Below, piece by piece: positions 1 to 6,924 of a stretch of 10,476 nucleotides of DNA. The first letter of the stretch is position 1. Every line of letters starts with the position of its first letter. This DNA is from an uncultured Eubacterium sp. (GTDB taxonomy: Bacteria; Bacillota; Clostridia; Oscillospirales; Acutalibacteraceae). The DNA is taken from contig CAJOER010000046.1 of assembly GCA_905233805.1 (NCBI GenBank), positions 1 through 10,476 of the forward strand. The letters are read 5' to 3'. Below the pieces are notes generated by a model. That model saw only the letters and a program-made list of their open reading frames with translations. It ran no database searches and was not told where the DNA came from. The position numbers were made by a program, and so were the translations under genes.

Positions 1-971
1 TTTGCCTCACGCGGAGTAAGAGTCTGTAATACCTCGTCAAGTTGCTCTTTAAGCAGGCTCATTGACGCAGCGTCGGCAGGCGCAAGCGCTTCGTCGTCGG
101 GAATAAAATCGCCGAGATGGGAATCCTCTTCCTCGCCTATCGGAGTTTCAAGAGAAACGGGGTCCTGTGATACGCGCAGGATTTCCCTTACCTTATCAAC
201 ACCCATATCAAGGTGTTCCGATATTTCTTCGGGAGTCGGCTCGTGACCGTTAATATGAAGAAGCTGTGATTTCGCTTTTTTAACTTTATTGATGGTTTCA
301 ACCATATGAACGGGAATTCTGATTGTTCTCGCCTGGTCGGCAATAGCTCTTGTAATAGCCTGTCTTATCCACCAGGTAGCGTAGGTTGAAAACTTAAATC
401 CCTTATTGTAATCAAACTTATCAACCGCTTTGATAAGACCGAGGTTACCCTCCTGAATCAAATCAAGGAACTGCATTCCGCGGCCTACGTATCTCTTGGC
501 AATACTGACAACAAGACGAAGATTAGCTTCTGCAAGCTTTTTCTTAGCGCTTTCGTCTCCGTCAGCAATTCTCATTGCGAGAACCTGCTCCTCCTCGCCT
601 GAAAGAAGAGGAATTGTACCGATTTCTTTAAGATAAACCTTAACAGGGTCGTCCATTGCGGCATTGTCGTTAACGGCAACGGTTTCAGCCGCGTCGGTTT
701 CTTTCGGAAGGTCAACCTCAAGAGGAATTCCGTCAAGAGCTTCAGCGGAAAAGTCGTCAATAATGCTGACGTTGGCAGCGTCAATCATTTCGTTTAGCTT
801 TTCTAGCTCGTCAACGTCCAGGTCGAGTTCAACAATAAGACTGTCAATTTCCTGAGCAGTAAGATTACCGGAGCTTTTGCCCTTTTCAACGAGCTTTTTA
901 AAAGCCGCCATTTTCTTATCGTCTCTTGAAGTGGTTACAGTCTTTTCTTTTTCCTTCTTAGCATTCTCCAT
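1..971 (-). CDS. rpoD: Primary RNA polymerase sigma factor RpoD/SigA (3' end outside window)
   Basis: Encodes the housekeeping sigma-70 factor, which directs core RNA polymerase to -35/-10 promoters. I translated it directly: 323 codons are visible and the reading frame is open to the left edge, so the C-terminus (most of region 4, which reads the -35 element) is missing. A region 1.1-like N-terminus (about residues 20-75) and an acidic linker lead into region 1.2 (DDPVKVYLKEIG, 107-118). Region 2 contains ANLRLVVSIAKRY (149-161), the core-binding DLIQEGNLGLIKAV (170-183) and the -10 recognition segment FSTYATWWIRQAI (194-206). Region 3 follows (about 220-300), and the window stops soon after LTPREA (318-323). 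The ATG at 971 is preceded by AGGAG with 7-nt spacing. It is the last visible gene of the dgt-dnaG-rpoD operon, starting one base after the dnaG stop codon. Identification is very secure. Confidence 0.97.
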   Translation of the reverse strand, partial: MENAKKEKEKTVTTSRDDKKMAAFKKLVEKGKSSGNLTAQEIDSLIVELDLDVDELEKLNEMIDAANVSIIDDFSAEALDGIPLEVDLPKETDAAETVAVNDNAAMDDPVKVYLKEIGTIPLLSGEEEQVLAMRIADGDESAKKKLAEANLRLVVSIAKRYVGRGMQFLDLIQEGNLGLIKAVDKFDYNKGFKFSTYATWWIRQAITRAIADQARTIRIPVHMVETINKVKKAKSQLLHINGHEPTPEEISEHLDMGVDKVREILRVSQDPVSLETPIGEEEDSHLGDFIPDDEALAPADAASMSLLKEQLDEVLQTLTPREA

Positions 972-972
972 T

Positions 973-2748
973 TTATTTCTCCTCTTCTTTATGTACTTTA
1001 TTATTTGATATATCTTTCATCAGTTTTAAAAAATCGTCATCGCTGAGTCCGCCTGCATCAACAGGATTCTTTTTATTACTCTCCTCAGCAATGGTTTTTA
1101 AACAGTCTGAAAACTCAGCCTCATAATTATTACTGTCGTTGAAATTATTAATCATGCCCGACAGTTCTCCGAGTTCCGCATCGGTAAGATACTGCGAATA
1201 TGCGGTAAGCGAACAGTCAATTCCTTTTTTAATAAAGTCAATCGTCAGCTGATATACTTTGGTAATAAAACCTTCGCTGAGCATTTTTTCGTCAAATCCG
1301 TCGCAAAGCTTATAGCACTTAGGATAACGCAGCAGAATTGAAAGCATTCTTTTTTCCGCATTTATTTTACGCGCCGACGCAGATTTAACATAGGATTCTC
1401 TGACAACGTCACGCTGATAGGAGCGGCGTTCTTCTTCGTACTTCCTTCTCATACTGTATCTGCTCTGCTGCGACTCGTACTGTTTTATCTGAGCCATAAG
1501 GCTGTCCTTGTGAACATCGAGTTCTTCGCATATTCTTGACGCGTATAAATCCTGTTCAATTCTGGATGAATTTGCGAGCAGACGGGAAACATCGTTAAGA
1601 AAGTCAAGTTTTCCCTGAGTTGAATTGAGATTATGTTTATTGCGAAGATTTATAATCTCAAACTCAATTTCATTTGCCGCGCCTTCAAGCATAGCTGAAA
1701 ACCGCTCTACACCCTGAGTTTTAATTATCTCGTCCGGGTCTTTACCGCCGGTCAGCGCAGGAATACGGATTTTAATATCTGTATTATTAAACAGCCGTAT
1801 TGCCTTAGTCAATGCCTGTTTTCCTGCTTCGTCCGTGTCATAGCAAAGAATCACTTCGTTTGCGTATCGGCTTATCAGTCGTACCTGCTCATTTGTCAGT
1901 GCCGTTCCGCAGCCTGCAACCGCATTTGTAAATCCCGCCTGATGAAGGGCTATAACGTCCATATATCCCTCACACAGAATCAGCGCACTGTCGCCGGAAT
2001 CCTTTGCTATATTCATAGCAAACAATTCATTCGTTTTCTTGAACACAAGCGTATCGGAAGTGTTAATGTACTTAGGCTTTGTGTAATCAAGCACACGACC
2101 GCCGAAAGCAATTACGTTACCTCTTATATCAATATAAGGAGTCATTACCCTATTTCTGAACATATCGTAAATTCTGCTTTGATTCTTTGAAGAACGCTTG
2201 GCGAGTCCTGCTTCGACAATTTCAAAATCACGGTAACCGAGGGAATTGAGATGTTTTACAAGAGCATCCCAGCTGTCGGGCGCGTATCCGAGACCGAAGC
2301 GGGTAATTGTTTTTTGCGTGAGTCCCCTGCTCTGAAAATACTTAAGCCCGATTTTACCCTCGTCGCTGAGCATAAAGCTGTGATAAAACTTAGCAGCAGC
2401 TCTGTTCATTTCGAGTATACGGCGTCTCTTTTTCACAAGTGAATCGTCGTAGCCGTCCTCGGGAAGCTGCATTCCCGCGCGCTGAGCAAGCAGTTTTACG
2501 GCGTCGATATAATCGAGATTTTCTATTCTTTTTATAAAGCCGACGGAATCGCCTCCCGCTGAACAGCCGAAGCAATAAAACGACTGTGTTTCGGGATAAA
2601 CGGTAAACGAAGGCGTTTTTTCATTATGAAACGGACACAGACCTACAAGCGTTCTTCCTCTTCGTTTAAGGGTAACGTAAGAAGAAATAACGTCTTCAAT
2701 ATCCGTTTTAATTTTCAGTTCCTGTAAAAAGCTGTCAGGAAGAGCCAT
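973..2748 (-). CDS. dnaG: DNA primase DnaG
   Basis: DnaG makes the short RNA primers that start Okazaki fragments and acts with the replicative helicase at the fork. The product is 591 residues, the usual length for Firmicutes. The N-terminal CHC2 zinc-binding domain has C38 and H41 (CPFH) and C59 and C62 (CFGC). The catalytic core follows, with the conserved YINTSDT-type segment near 228-234. The TOPRIM motifs are CEGYMD (259-264, catalytic Glu260), YDTDEAG (303-309, metal-binding DTD) and KDPDE (336-340). The helical C-terminal part from about 420 would bind helicase and is poorly conserved, as expected. The ATG at 2748 has an AGAGGTG ribosome binding site. The gene starts 14 nt after the dgt-like stop and ends 1 nt before rpoD, in a compact operon. 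All key motifs are intact. Confidence 0.98.
   Translation of the reverse strand: MALPDSFLQELKIKTDIEDVISSYVTLKRRGRTLVGLCPFHNEKTPSFTVYPETQSFYCFGCSAGGDSVGFIKRIENLDYIDAVKLLAQRAGMQLPEDGYDDSLVKKRRRILEMNRAAAKFYHSFMLSDEGKIGLKYFQSRGLTQKTITRFGLGYAPDSWDALVKHLNSLGYRDFEIVEAGLAKRSSKNQSRIYDMFRNRVMTPYIDIRGNVIAFGGRVLDYTKPKYINTSDTLVFKKTNELFAMNIAKDSGDSALILCEGYMDVIALHQAGFTNAVAGCGTALTNEQVRLISRYANEVILCYDTDEAGKQALTKAIRLFNNTDIKIRIPALTGGKDPDEIIKTQGVERFSAMLEGAANEIEFEIINLRNKHNLNSTQGKLDFLNDVSRLLANSSRIEQDLYASRICEELDVHKDSLMAQIKQYESQQSRYSMRRKYEEERRSYQRDVVRESYVKSASARKINAEKRMLSILLRYPKCYKLCDGFDEKMLSEGFITKVYQLTIDFIKKGIDCSLTAYSQYLTDAELGELSGMINNFNDSNNYEAEFSDCLKTIAEESNKKNPVDAGGLSDDDFLKLMKDISNNKVHKEEEK
979..986 (-). promoter_or_regulatory. 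Ribosome binding site of rpoD, embedded in the dnaG 3' end
   Basis: On the minus strand AAGAGGAG lies 7 nt before the rpoD ATG and also forms part of the last dnaG codons (GAA GAG GAG AAA TAA). Only one base separates the dnaG stop from the rpoD start. This predicts translational coupling of primase and sigma factor, since ribosomes terminating on dnaG would cover or free this site. The sequence and spacing are seen directly; the coupling is inferred. Confidence 0.85.
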
Positions 2749-2762
2749 ATTACACCTCTTTT

Positions 2763-3764
2763 TTATTCAATCCATGAAGAAGGAATAAACAGTTTATTGA
2801 AAACTTTAACCGAATAGTTGTCGCTCATACCGGCGATATAATCGCACACGGCGGTTTCTTTTCCTTCTTCCTGCGCAATCTTTATGTATTGCGGCGGTAA
2901 TTCAGTATAATTATTGTAGTAGTATTCGTAGAGTTTCTTAATCATTGAAACGACCTTAACCTCTTCACTTTTGCAAACGGGGTTTCGGTAAACGGCGGTA
3001 AACATAAAACTGTGAAGCTCTGTAAAATACTGATAACAATCCTCACTCATACGGATTTTTTTATCGCTGTTATTGATAACGTCGAGAACCATATTATTGA
3101 TTCTTTCGCTCTTTTTCATTCCGAGTTTTAATCTCAGTTCAAGAGGAATATCCTCTTCGCTTAATACGCCCGCTCTTTCAGCGTCGTCAATGTCATGATT
3201 AATATACGCAATTTTATCGGCGATTCTTATTATCTGGCCTTCAAGAGTATACGCCTCTTCACCGCCCGTATGGCAGAGAATTCCGTTTCTGACCTCGTCG
3301 CAAAGGTTAAGCCCTCTGCCGTTTTTTTCAAGCTTGTCAACGACCCTTACGCTCTGTTCGTAATGCTTGAAACCGTTTGGGTTCATATCGTTTAGCGCTC
3401 TTTCTCCCGCGTGACCGAAAGGCGTATGACCGAGGTCATGGGCAAGAGCGATAGCCTCGGTCAAATCCTCGTTAAGTCCGAGTGCCCTTGCAATAGTTCT
3501 TGCAATCTGTGATACCTCTAACGTATGAGTAAGCCTTGTTCTGTAATGGTCGCCCGAAGGAGCAAGGAATACCTGCGTTTTATGTTTAAGGCGCCTGAAC
3601 GACTGGGAATGAATTATTCTGTCCCTGTCTCTCTGAAAACAGGTTCTGATATTGTCGGGTTCTTCAAATACAGCCCGTCCCTTTGATTCACAAGAAAGGC
3701 AGGCATACGGAGATAAAATATTTTTCTCAATTAATTCGGATTTTTCTCTTATTGAACTGCTCAT
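2763..3764 (-). CDS. dgt: Deoxyguanosinetriphosphate triphosphohydrolase-like HD protein
   Basis: HD-superfamily dNTP triphosphohydrolase; family members cleave dNTPs to deoxynucleoside plus triphosphate and so affect the dNTP pool. The product is 333 residues. The family-typical FQRDRDRIIHSQSFRRLKHK (43-62) opens the domain. The metal site is H80 (RLTHTLEV), the H109-D110 pair (ALAHDLGHTPFGHAGE) and D183 (RIADKIAYINHD); these are the expected HD-domain ligands. The family name is secure. Which nucleotide it prefers, and whether it needs an activating dNTP as many bacterial homologues do, cannot be read from sequence. The ATG at 3764 has a strong AAAGGAG site. It heads the operon with dnaG and rpoD, an arrangement found in many Clostridia, which fits a link between dNTP supply and replication. 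I could not find a convincing promoter upstream of it. Confidence 0.93.
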   Translation of the reverse strand: MSSSIREKSELIEKNILSPYACLSCESKGRAVFEEPDNIRTCFQRDRDRIIHSQSFRRLKHKTQVFLAPSGDHYRTRLTHTLEVSQIARTIARALGLNEDLTEAIALAHDLGHTPFGHAGERALNDMNPNGFKHYEQSVRVVDKLEKNGRGLNLCDEVRNGILCHTGGEEAYTLEGQIIRIADKIAYINHDIDDAERAGVLSEEDIPLELRLKLGMKKSERINNMVLDVINNSDKKIRMSEDCYQYFTELHSFMFTAVYRNPVCKSEEVKVVSMIKKLYEYYYNNYTELPPQYIKIAQEEGKETAVCDYIAGMSDNYSVKVFNKLFIPSSWIE

Positions 3765-3839
3765 TATATCTCCTTTCTACAAAATAATTGCTATTCTTTT
3801 ATTATTTACTTAAAAAATAAAATAATTCCTTTAATTTTA

Positions 3840-3868
3840 TTGACTAAATAGTAAATATTTAATATTAT
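3840..3868 (+). promoter_or_regulatory. SigA-type promoter for the metallophosphoesterase gene
   Basis: The -35 TTGACT (3840-3845) and -10 TATTAT (3863-3868) are separated by exactly 17 nt, each one mismatch from consensus. The predicted transcription start is near 3875, only about 9 nt before the ATG at 3884, so the leader would be extremely short. The element lies in the 119-bp gap between the divergent dgt-like and phosphoesterase genes. Confidence 0.75.
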
Positions 3869-3883
3869 TAGTTTGGTGATAAA

Positions 3884-4726
3884 ATGATTAAGGTAATAAT
3901 TGTACTGATAATACTGTTACTTGCAGGCGTATTTCTTTACCTGCAAAACAATATTATCGACGTTACAAAATACAGATTAAAAAGCGAAAACATAATAAAC
4001 AGAATAAATATTATTCATTTGAGCGACCTGCATTCAAAGCCGTTTGAAAAAGCTCTGAAAAAAACAGAAGAAGCGGAGCCGGACATTATTTTCATTACAG
4101 GCGATTATATTAACGATAAGAAAAAAAGTAAAACAAAAATGCTTGAATACGCAAAGAAGCTTTGTGATATCGCCCCCGTTTATTACGTTACAGGCAATCA
4201 TGAAAGAAGGCTTGAAGATTTTGACGAACTGATGTTCGATTTCAAAGAGGCGGGATTCAACGTTTTACTTAACGAAATCTCGGAGATTAACGTCAAGGGA
4301 AACAATATCGCCGTGCTCGGGCTTGATGAAAATCAGGCTGATTTTGAAGATTACAAGGCAAGACGAAACGGCACTTTTGAATACCCCGATATGAAGCCGT
4401 ATTTTGAAAAGCTTGAAAAAAAAGAGGGATATAAAATTGTCCTTTCTCATTATCCCGAAAACTTTGAAAAGCTCAGTGAAATGAACTATTCACAGTATGA
4501 TTTTGATTTGCAGCTTTCGGGGCACGCTCACGGCGGTCAGTTTATTCTACCGTTTTTCGGTCCCGTATTCTCTCCCGGTCAGGGCATTCACCCGAAATAT
4601 GCAAGGGGCTCCTTCGGCGAAAGGCCTATGCTTATAGTATCAAGAGGTATCGGCAATTCAGAGTTCCCGTTCAGACTTTTTAATCACCCTGAAATAATTT
4701 CAATTTCCATAAGTAAGAAGATATAA
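3884..4726 (+). CDS. Membrane-anchored calcineurin-like metallophosphoesterase
   Basis: A dinuclear-metal phosphoesterase of 280 residues. Residues 3-20 form one hydrophobic helix followed by QNN, so the enzyme is probably tethered with its catalytic domain outside the membrane. All family motifs are visible in order: D48-x-H50 (LSDLHS), G73-D74 (ITGDYIND), GNHE (104-107), H189 (VLSHYPENF) and GHAHGG (213-218, H214 and H216). It resembles the YkuE/YkoQ group of membrane-associated phosphoesterases in Firmicutes. Members have been linked to cell-envelope lipid or nucleotide substrates, but the substrate here cannot be assigned. The ATG at 3884 follows a weak GGTGA site 4 nt upstream. It is a single-gene unit, divergent from the dgt operon and convergent with the hydrolase gene, with a terminator overlapping its stop codon. 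Confidence 0.92.
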   Translation: MIKVIIVLIILLLAGVFLYLQNNIIDVTKYRLKSENIINRINIIHLSDLHSKPFEKALKKTEEAEPDIIFITGDYINDKKKSKTKMLEYAKKLCDIAPVYYVTGNHERRLEDFDELMFDFKEAGFNVLLNEISEINVKGNNIAVLGLDENQADFEDYKARRNGTFEYPDMKPYFEKLEKKEGYKIVLSHYPENFEKLSEMNYSQYDFDLQLSGHAHGGQFILPFFGPVFSPGQGIHPKYARGSFGERPMLIVSRGIGNSEFPFRLFNHPEIISISISKKI

Positions 4727-4756
4727 AAAATCCGTAGGTTTCCCTACGGATTTTTT
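4725..4756. terminator. Bidirectional rho-independent terminator between convergent genes
   Basis: A 9-bp GC-containing stem, ATCCGTAGG (4730-4738) with CCTACGGAT (4743-4751), has a 4-nt loop and is flanked by A6 on the left and T6 on the right. It therefore gives a U-tract on either strand. It begins within the phosphoesterase stop codon and ends just before the hydrolase stop codon, so one hairpin serves both genes. Confidence 0.93.
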
Positions 4757-4757
4757 G

Positions 4758-6245
4758 TTATACGTTTTTAAAGTTCTGCGCCTGGTCGGCTTTCAGGAAC
4801 TGCGAATATTTATATTTCTTTTTGACAGCTTTAACATTACATTTAACTCTTCCGACCGAGAGATTTGCAATAAACTTATTGGCGTCCGAATTATACTTAT
4901 AAAGTCCGTGGATAATTCCTTTAATGAACCAAGTGTTATTCGGAAGAGCACAGGTTGAAGCGTTGATTACCTTATCGCGGGATACGTATTTACCCTTCGC
5001 TTTTTTGCCCTTAAGCTTTTTGCCGTACTGTGCAACCGTTCCGCCTATTGACGCATACTTTGTATCAATAAGGAGGTCGGTCTGATTGTTTTTCTTTGAG
5101 GTTACGGGAAGTGCTCTTGTTCCGTAGTTTGCAATAATTGCAACCTCGGCGCCTGATTTTTTAACAGCCTTGATGTTCTTCTTAAATCTTCCCTGAACCT
5201 TGTGGTATCTCTTTATCTTTTTATAGAGTCCCGACTTTTTATCAAGGTAGCCCATTTTGATAAGCGTTTTTGTGCAGGAATCAAACTGGCTGTATGGAAT
5301 AAGTTCATAAAAAGCAGGAATATTTCCTATCCACGGTTTGACGACTTTCATAAAGAATTTCTTGCGCATCTTTTTATTCTTTATTACGTCTTTATTCAGC
5401 TTATCAAGGCCTACTCCGATTCTGACGTCGCCTATAGCGGTAATCGCTCTGAAAAGAGTTTCTTTTTCACCGCCCTGATACGCCTGCTCCATATGCTTAA
5501 GATACTTAATAACATCCTTTGAATTAAAGGACAAGTCCATACCGAAGGCTCTTGCTACGTCAACGCCCTGATAAGCGGGGTTAATTAAAACATAGCGTTC
5601 TACGTCTTTTTTATCCTTATACTTGTCCATATAAGCGGATACAACTGCGCCGCCGAGTGAAAGCGCAACGATAGTAACCTTCTTAGACTTAGTTTTTTTC
5701 TTAACGGCGCAAACGAGCTTTCTGAGTCCCTTTGCAGTTACGCACATATCCTGGCGCCAGTCATAGTTATACGCATAAACGTTTTTAGCGCCGATGATGT
5801 CGGAAATCTGTCTTGCAATAACGGGAATGGAAAAATCACGCATAGTAAGGTAATCCTTATGCTTTGCCAGAGAGTCCTCCCAGTAGCAGTTAACGCCGGA
5901 TTTTCCAACGGGGTTTCCGTTTTTATTATAATTGATTCCGGTATTTTTGAAATAATTACCGAGTTCTTTAAAAAGCGCGTTATAATTCGGCTTTTGTTTA
6001 TCGGTAAAGAGTTTGATAGCCTCGTCAAGAATAACCTGATTGCTCGCCATAGCTTTTACGTCAAGTCCGAACTGAGCTATCTTAGTATCCTCATCTGTGT
6101 AATCCTTATACAAATCACTTCCGCCGAGACCGTGAAGAACGATAACGGGAGTAACCTTGCTTTTAGCAAAGGCAGGAGAAGCAGATAAAAAAACAAGCAC
6201 AAAAACAAGAACTACGCTTAATACTTTTACAGATATCTTTTTCAT
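4758..6245 (-). CDS. Secreted LCAT-like alpha/beta hydrolase (putative lipase/esterase)
   Basis: An exported 495-residue alpha/beta hydrolase, probably acting on lipid or ester substrates outside the cell. A signal peptide covers residues 1-27 (Lys-rich start, hydrophobic core, AFA cleavage site). The oxyanion-hole strand is PVIVLHGLGGSD (33-44). YNYDWRQD (159-166) is a hallmark of the lecithin:cholesterol acyltransferase-like family. The nucleophile elbow is ALSLGG (194-199) with Ser196, an A-x-S-x-G variant of the usual G-x-S-x-G. Likely triad partners are Asp424 (SRDKVINAS) and His446 (TWFIKGIIHG), judged from order and family pattern. The mature protein is very basic. The ATG at 6245 has an AGGAG site and an excellent promoter. 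It is a single-gene unit. The fold is secure; substrate and biological role are unknown. Confidence 0.85.
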   Translation of the reverse strand: MKKISVKVLSVVLVFVLVFLSASPAFAKSKVTPVIVLHGLGGSDLYKDYTDEDTKIAQFGLDVKAMASNQVILDEAIKLFTDKQKPNYNALFKELGNYFKNTGINYNKNGNPVGKSGVNCYWEDSLAKHKDYLTMRDFSIPVIARQISDIIGAKNVYAYNYDWRQDMCVTAKGLRKLVCAVKKKTKSKKVTIVALSLGGAVVSAYMDKYKDKKDVERYVLINPAYQGVDVARAFGMDLSFNSKDVIKYLKHMEQAYQGGEKETLFRAITAIGDVRIGVGLDKLNKDVIKNKKMRKKFFMKVVKPWIGNIPAFYELIPYSQFDSCTKTLIKMGYLDKKSGLYKKIKRYHKVQGRFKKNIKAVKKSGAEVAIIANYGTRALPVTSKKNNQTDLLIDTKYASIGGTVAQYGKKLKGKKAKGKYVSRDKVINASTCALPNNTWFIKGIIHGLYKYNSDANKFIANLSVGRVKCNVKAVKKKYKYSQFLKADQAQNFKNV

Positions 6246-6274
6246 AATTTTACTCCTATTTTTTTGTTAAATTG

Positions 6275-6303
6275 ATTATATCATTTAAATAATAATTAGT
6301 CAA
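6275..6303 (-). promoter_or_regulatory. Promoter of the secreted hydrolase gene
   Basis: On the minus strand TTGACT (6298-6303), a 17-nt spacer and a perfect TATAAT (6275-6280) form a near-consensus SigA promoter. It leaves a leader of roughly 20-25 nt before the ATG at 6245, which includes the AGGAG ribosome binding site. Confidence 0.85.
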
Positions 6304-6360
6304 TATTCGGTATTTATAAAAAGAAAACTAAAAAAATATGGAAAAAATAAAAATTTTTTA

Positions 6361-6389
6361 TTGCATTTTTATTAATAATATGTTAATAT
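6361..6389 (+). promoter_or_regulatory. Putative extended -10 promoter of the Flp pilin gene
   Basis: TTGCAT (6361-6366) and TAATAT (6384-6389) are spaced by 17 nt, and a TGT (6381-6383) directly before the -10 makes an extended -10 element. Both hexamers are weaker than those of the neighbouring genes. The predicted start near 6396 leaves room for the AAAGGAG site at 6407-6413. Confidence 0.6.
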
Positions 6390-6420
6390 CATAGTGAAAT
6401 GATATGAAAGGAGTAAATTT

Positions 6421-6594
6421 ATGTCATTCTTCATTGATGAAAACGGCCAGGGAATGGTTGAATATGCGCTCATACTTGGACTTATTGCAATTGCAGCAGT
6501 TGTAATTCTTATTGCACTCGGTCCGAGAATTAGAAACTTGTTTAAGAAATCAAATAACGTACTGCTAAGTGCAGCAGACAATATGGCAAGCTAA
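6421..6594 (+). CDS. Flp-type (type IVb) pilin, orphan
   Basis: A 57-residue class IVb (Flp/Tad) prepilin. The short polar leader MSFFIDENG ends at Gly9. It is followed by QGMVEY, giving the G-x4-E-Y prepilin peptidase pattern with Glu at +5 and Tyr at +6 of the mature chain. Then comes a hydrophobic helix of about 20 residues (ALILGLIAIAAVVILIAL, 16-33), a basic stretch (R37-IRNLFKK) and a small polar tail ending in DNMAS. The mature pilin would be 48 residues, typical for Flp. An AAAGGAG site (6407-6413) lies 7 nt before the ATG. It has its own promoter and terminator. None of the Tad secretion genes (tadA ATPase, tadB/C, prepilin peptidase, rcpA) is present in this window, so it must rely on machinery encoded elsewhere or serve another role. 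Confidence 0.88.
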   Translation: MSFFIDENGQGMVEYALILGLIAIAAVVILIALGPRIRNLFKKSNNVLLSAADNMAS

Positions 6595-6628
6595 TTTGAT
6601 TGATTAAATTATTGAGCACGACTTAAAT

Positions 6629-6660
6629 AAAAACAGATACCGCTCGGTATCTGTTTTTAT
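6629..6660 (+). terminator. Rho-independent terminator after the Flp pilin gene
   Basis: A 9-bp perfect stem, ACAGATACC (6633-6641) with GGTATCTGT (6646-6654), has a GCTC loop and a T-rich tail (TTTTTAT). A-rich flanking sequence lets the stem extend. It isolates the pilin unit from the tRNA gene about 95 bp downstream. Confidence 0.92.
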
Positions 6661-6688
6661 TTTATATCTATACAGAGTAAAAAATATC

Positions 6689-6717
6689 TTGACTTTATAT
6701 AATCAAAATGATATTAT
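6689..6717 (+). promoter_or_regulatory. Promoter of tRNA-Trp
   Basis: TTGACT (6689-6694), a 17-nt spacer and TATTAT (6712-6717) match the SigA consensus at 5/6 in each hexamer. The predicted start near 6724 gives a 5' leader of about 30 nt to be removed by RNase P. Confidence 0.85.
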
Positions 6718-6753
6718 ATTCAAGTCGCAGATAAGAAAACTCAATCACGACAC

Positions 6754-6829
6754 AGGGGTATAGCTCAGTTGGTAGAGCAGCGGTCTCCAAAACCGCGTGC
6801 CGAGGGTTCAAGTCCTTCTGCCCCTGCCA
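6754..6829 (+). tRNA. tRNA-Trp (anticodon CCA)
   Basis: A 76-nt cloverleaf folds by hand. The acceptor stem is AGGGGTA with TGCCCCT (one T-G pair). The D-stem is GCTC/GAGC and the anticodon stem GCGGT/ACCGC. The anticodon loop CTCCAAA places CCA at 6787-6789. The variable loop is GTGCC, and the T-stem GAGGG/CCTTC encloses TTCAAGT. The discriminator base is G, and the 3' CCA is encoded (6827-6829). It reads UGG codons. It is a single-gene transcription unit with its own promoter and terminator. Confidence 0.97.
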
Positions 6830-6884
6830 ATAAAAACAGGTCACCGTTTGGTGACCTGTTTTTATTTTAGGCGAAGGACTTGAA
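6807..6884. repeat. Inverted repeat of the tRNA T-arm around the terminator
   Basis: TTCAAGTCCTTC at 6807-6818, which is the T-loop and 3' T-stem of tRNA-Trp, recurs as its exact reverse complement GAAGGACTTGAA at 6873-6884. The terminator palindrome lies between the two arms. The match is 12/12 bases. Read on the minus strand, the second copy is also followed by a GCC and the same terminator hairpin, so both strands show a tRNA-end-like segment leading into a terminator. Confidence 0.8.
6832..6869. terminator. Bidirectional terminator between tRNA-Trp and the CxH/CxxC repeat protein gene
   Basis: A 10-bp perfect stem, ACAGGTCACC (6836-6845) with GGTGACCTGT (6850-6859), has a GTTT loop. A4 on the left and T4 on the right extend it, and TTTTTATTTTA follows on the plus strand. 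The A-tract gives a T-tract on the minus strand, so it can also end transcription of the gene that stops at 6950. Confidence 0.9.
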
Positions 6885-6892
6885 ACGAAACA

Positions 6893-6924
6893 CCGCTTGT
6901 CACAACGAAAGGAGTGACAAGCGG
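6893..6924. repeat. 11-bp perfect hairpin of unknown function
   Basis: CCGCTTGTCAC (6893-6903) pairs perfectly with GTGACAAGCGG (6914-6924) around the 10-nt loop AACGAAAGGA. It sits between the tRNA terminator and the stop codon of the minus-strand gene at 6950. No T-tract follows directly on either strand (a T7 run begins 10 bases after the stem on plus), so it is not a standard terminator. It may belong to a repeat family together with the preceding inverted tRNA segment. Confidence 0.75.

Noticed and set aside
3762..3767. TATAAT on the minus strand at the dgt-like start
   Set aside because: It overlaps the start codon of the gene (ATATAATGAGC), so it cannot drive that gene, and it has no good -35 at the right distance.
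5202..5522. 106-codon plus-strand open frame opposite the hydrolase gene
   Set aside because: Antisense shadow of a gene with a clear signal peptide and family motifs; no start signals.
5738..6028. 96-codon frame on the minus strand overlapping the hydrolase gene
   Set aside because: Same strand, alternate frame of the alpha/beta hydrolase; it lies inside its conserved YDWR region.
6304..6360. A/T homopolymer-rich segment between the divergent hydrolase and pilin promoters (AATAAAAATTTTTTATT)
   Set aside because: Self-complementarity is expected from the near-pure A/T composition; it has no GC stem and no evidence of function beyond possible promoter upstream elements.
6873..6890. Second, inverted tRNA gene or pseudo-tRNA on the minus strand
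   Set aside because: Only the 12-nt T-arm segment matches; no acceptor, D or anticodon arm can be formed around it.
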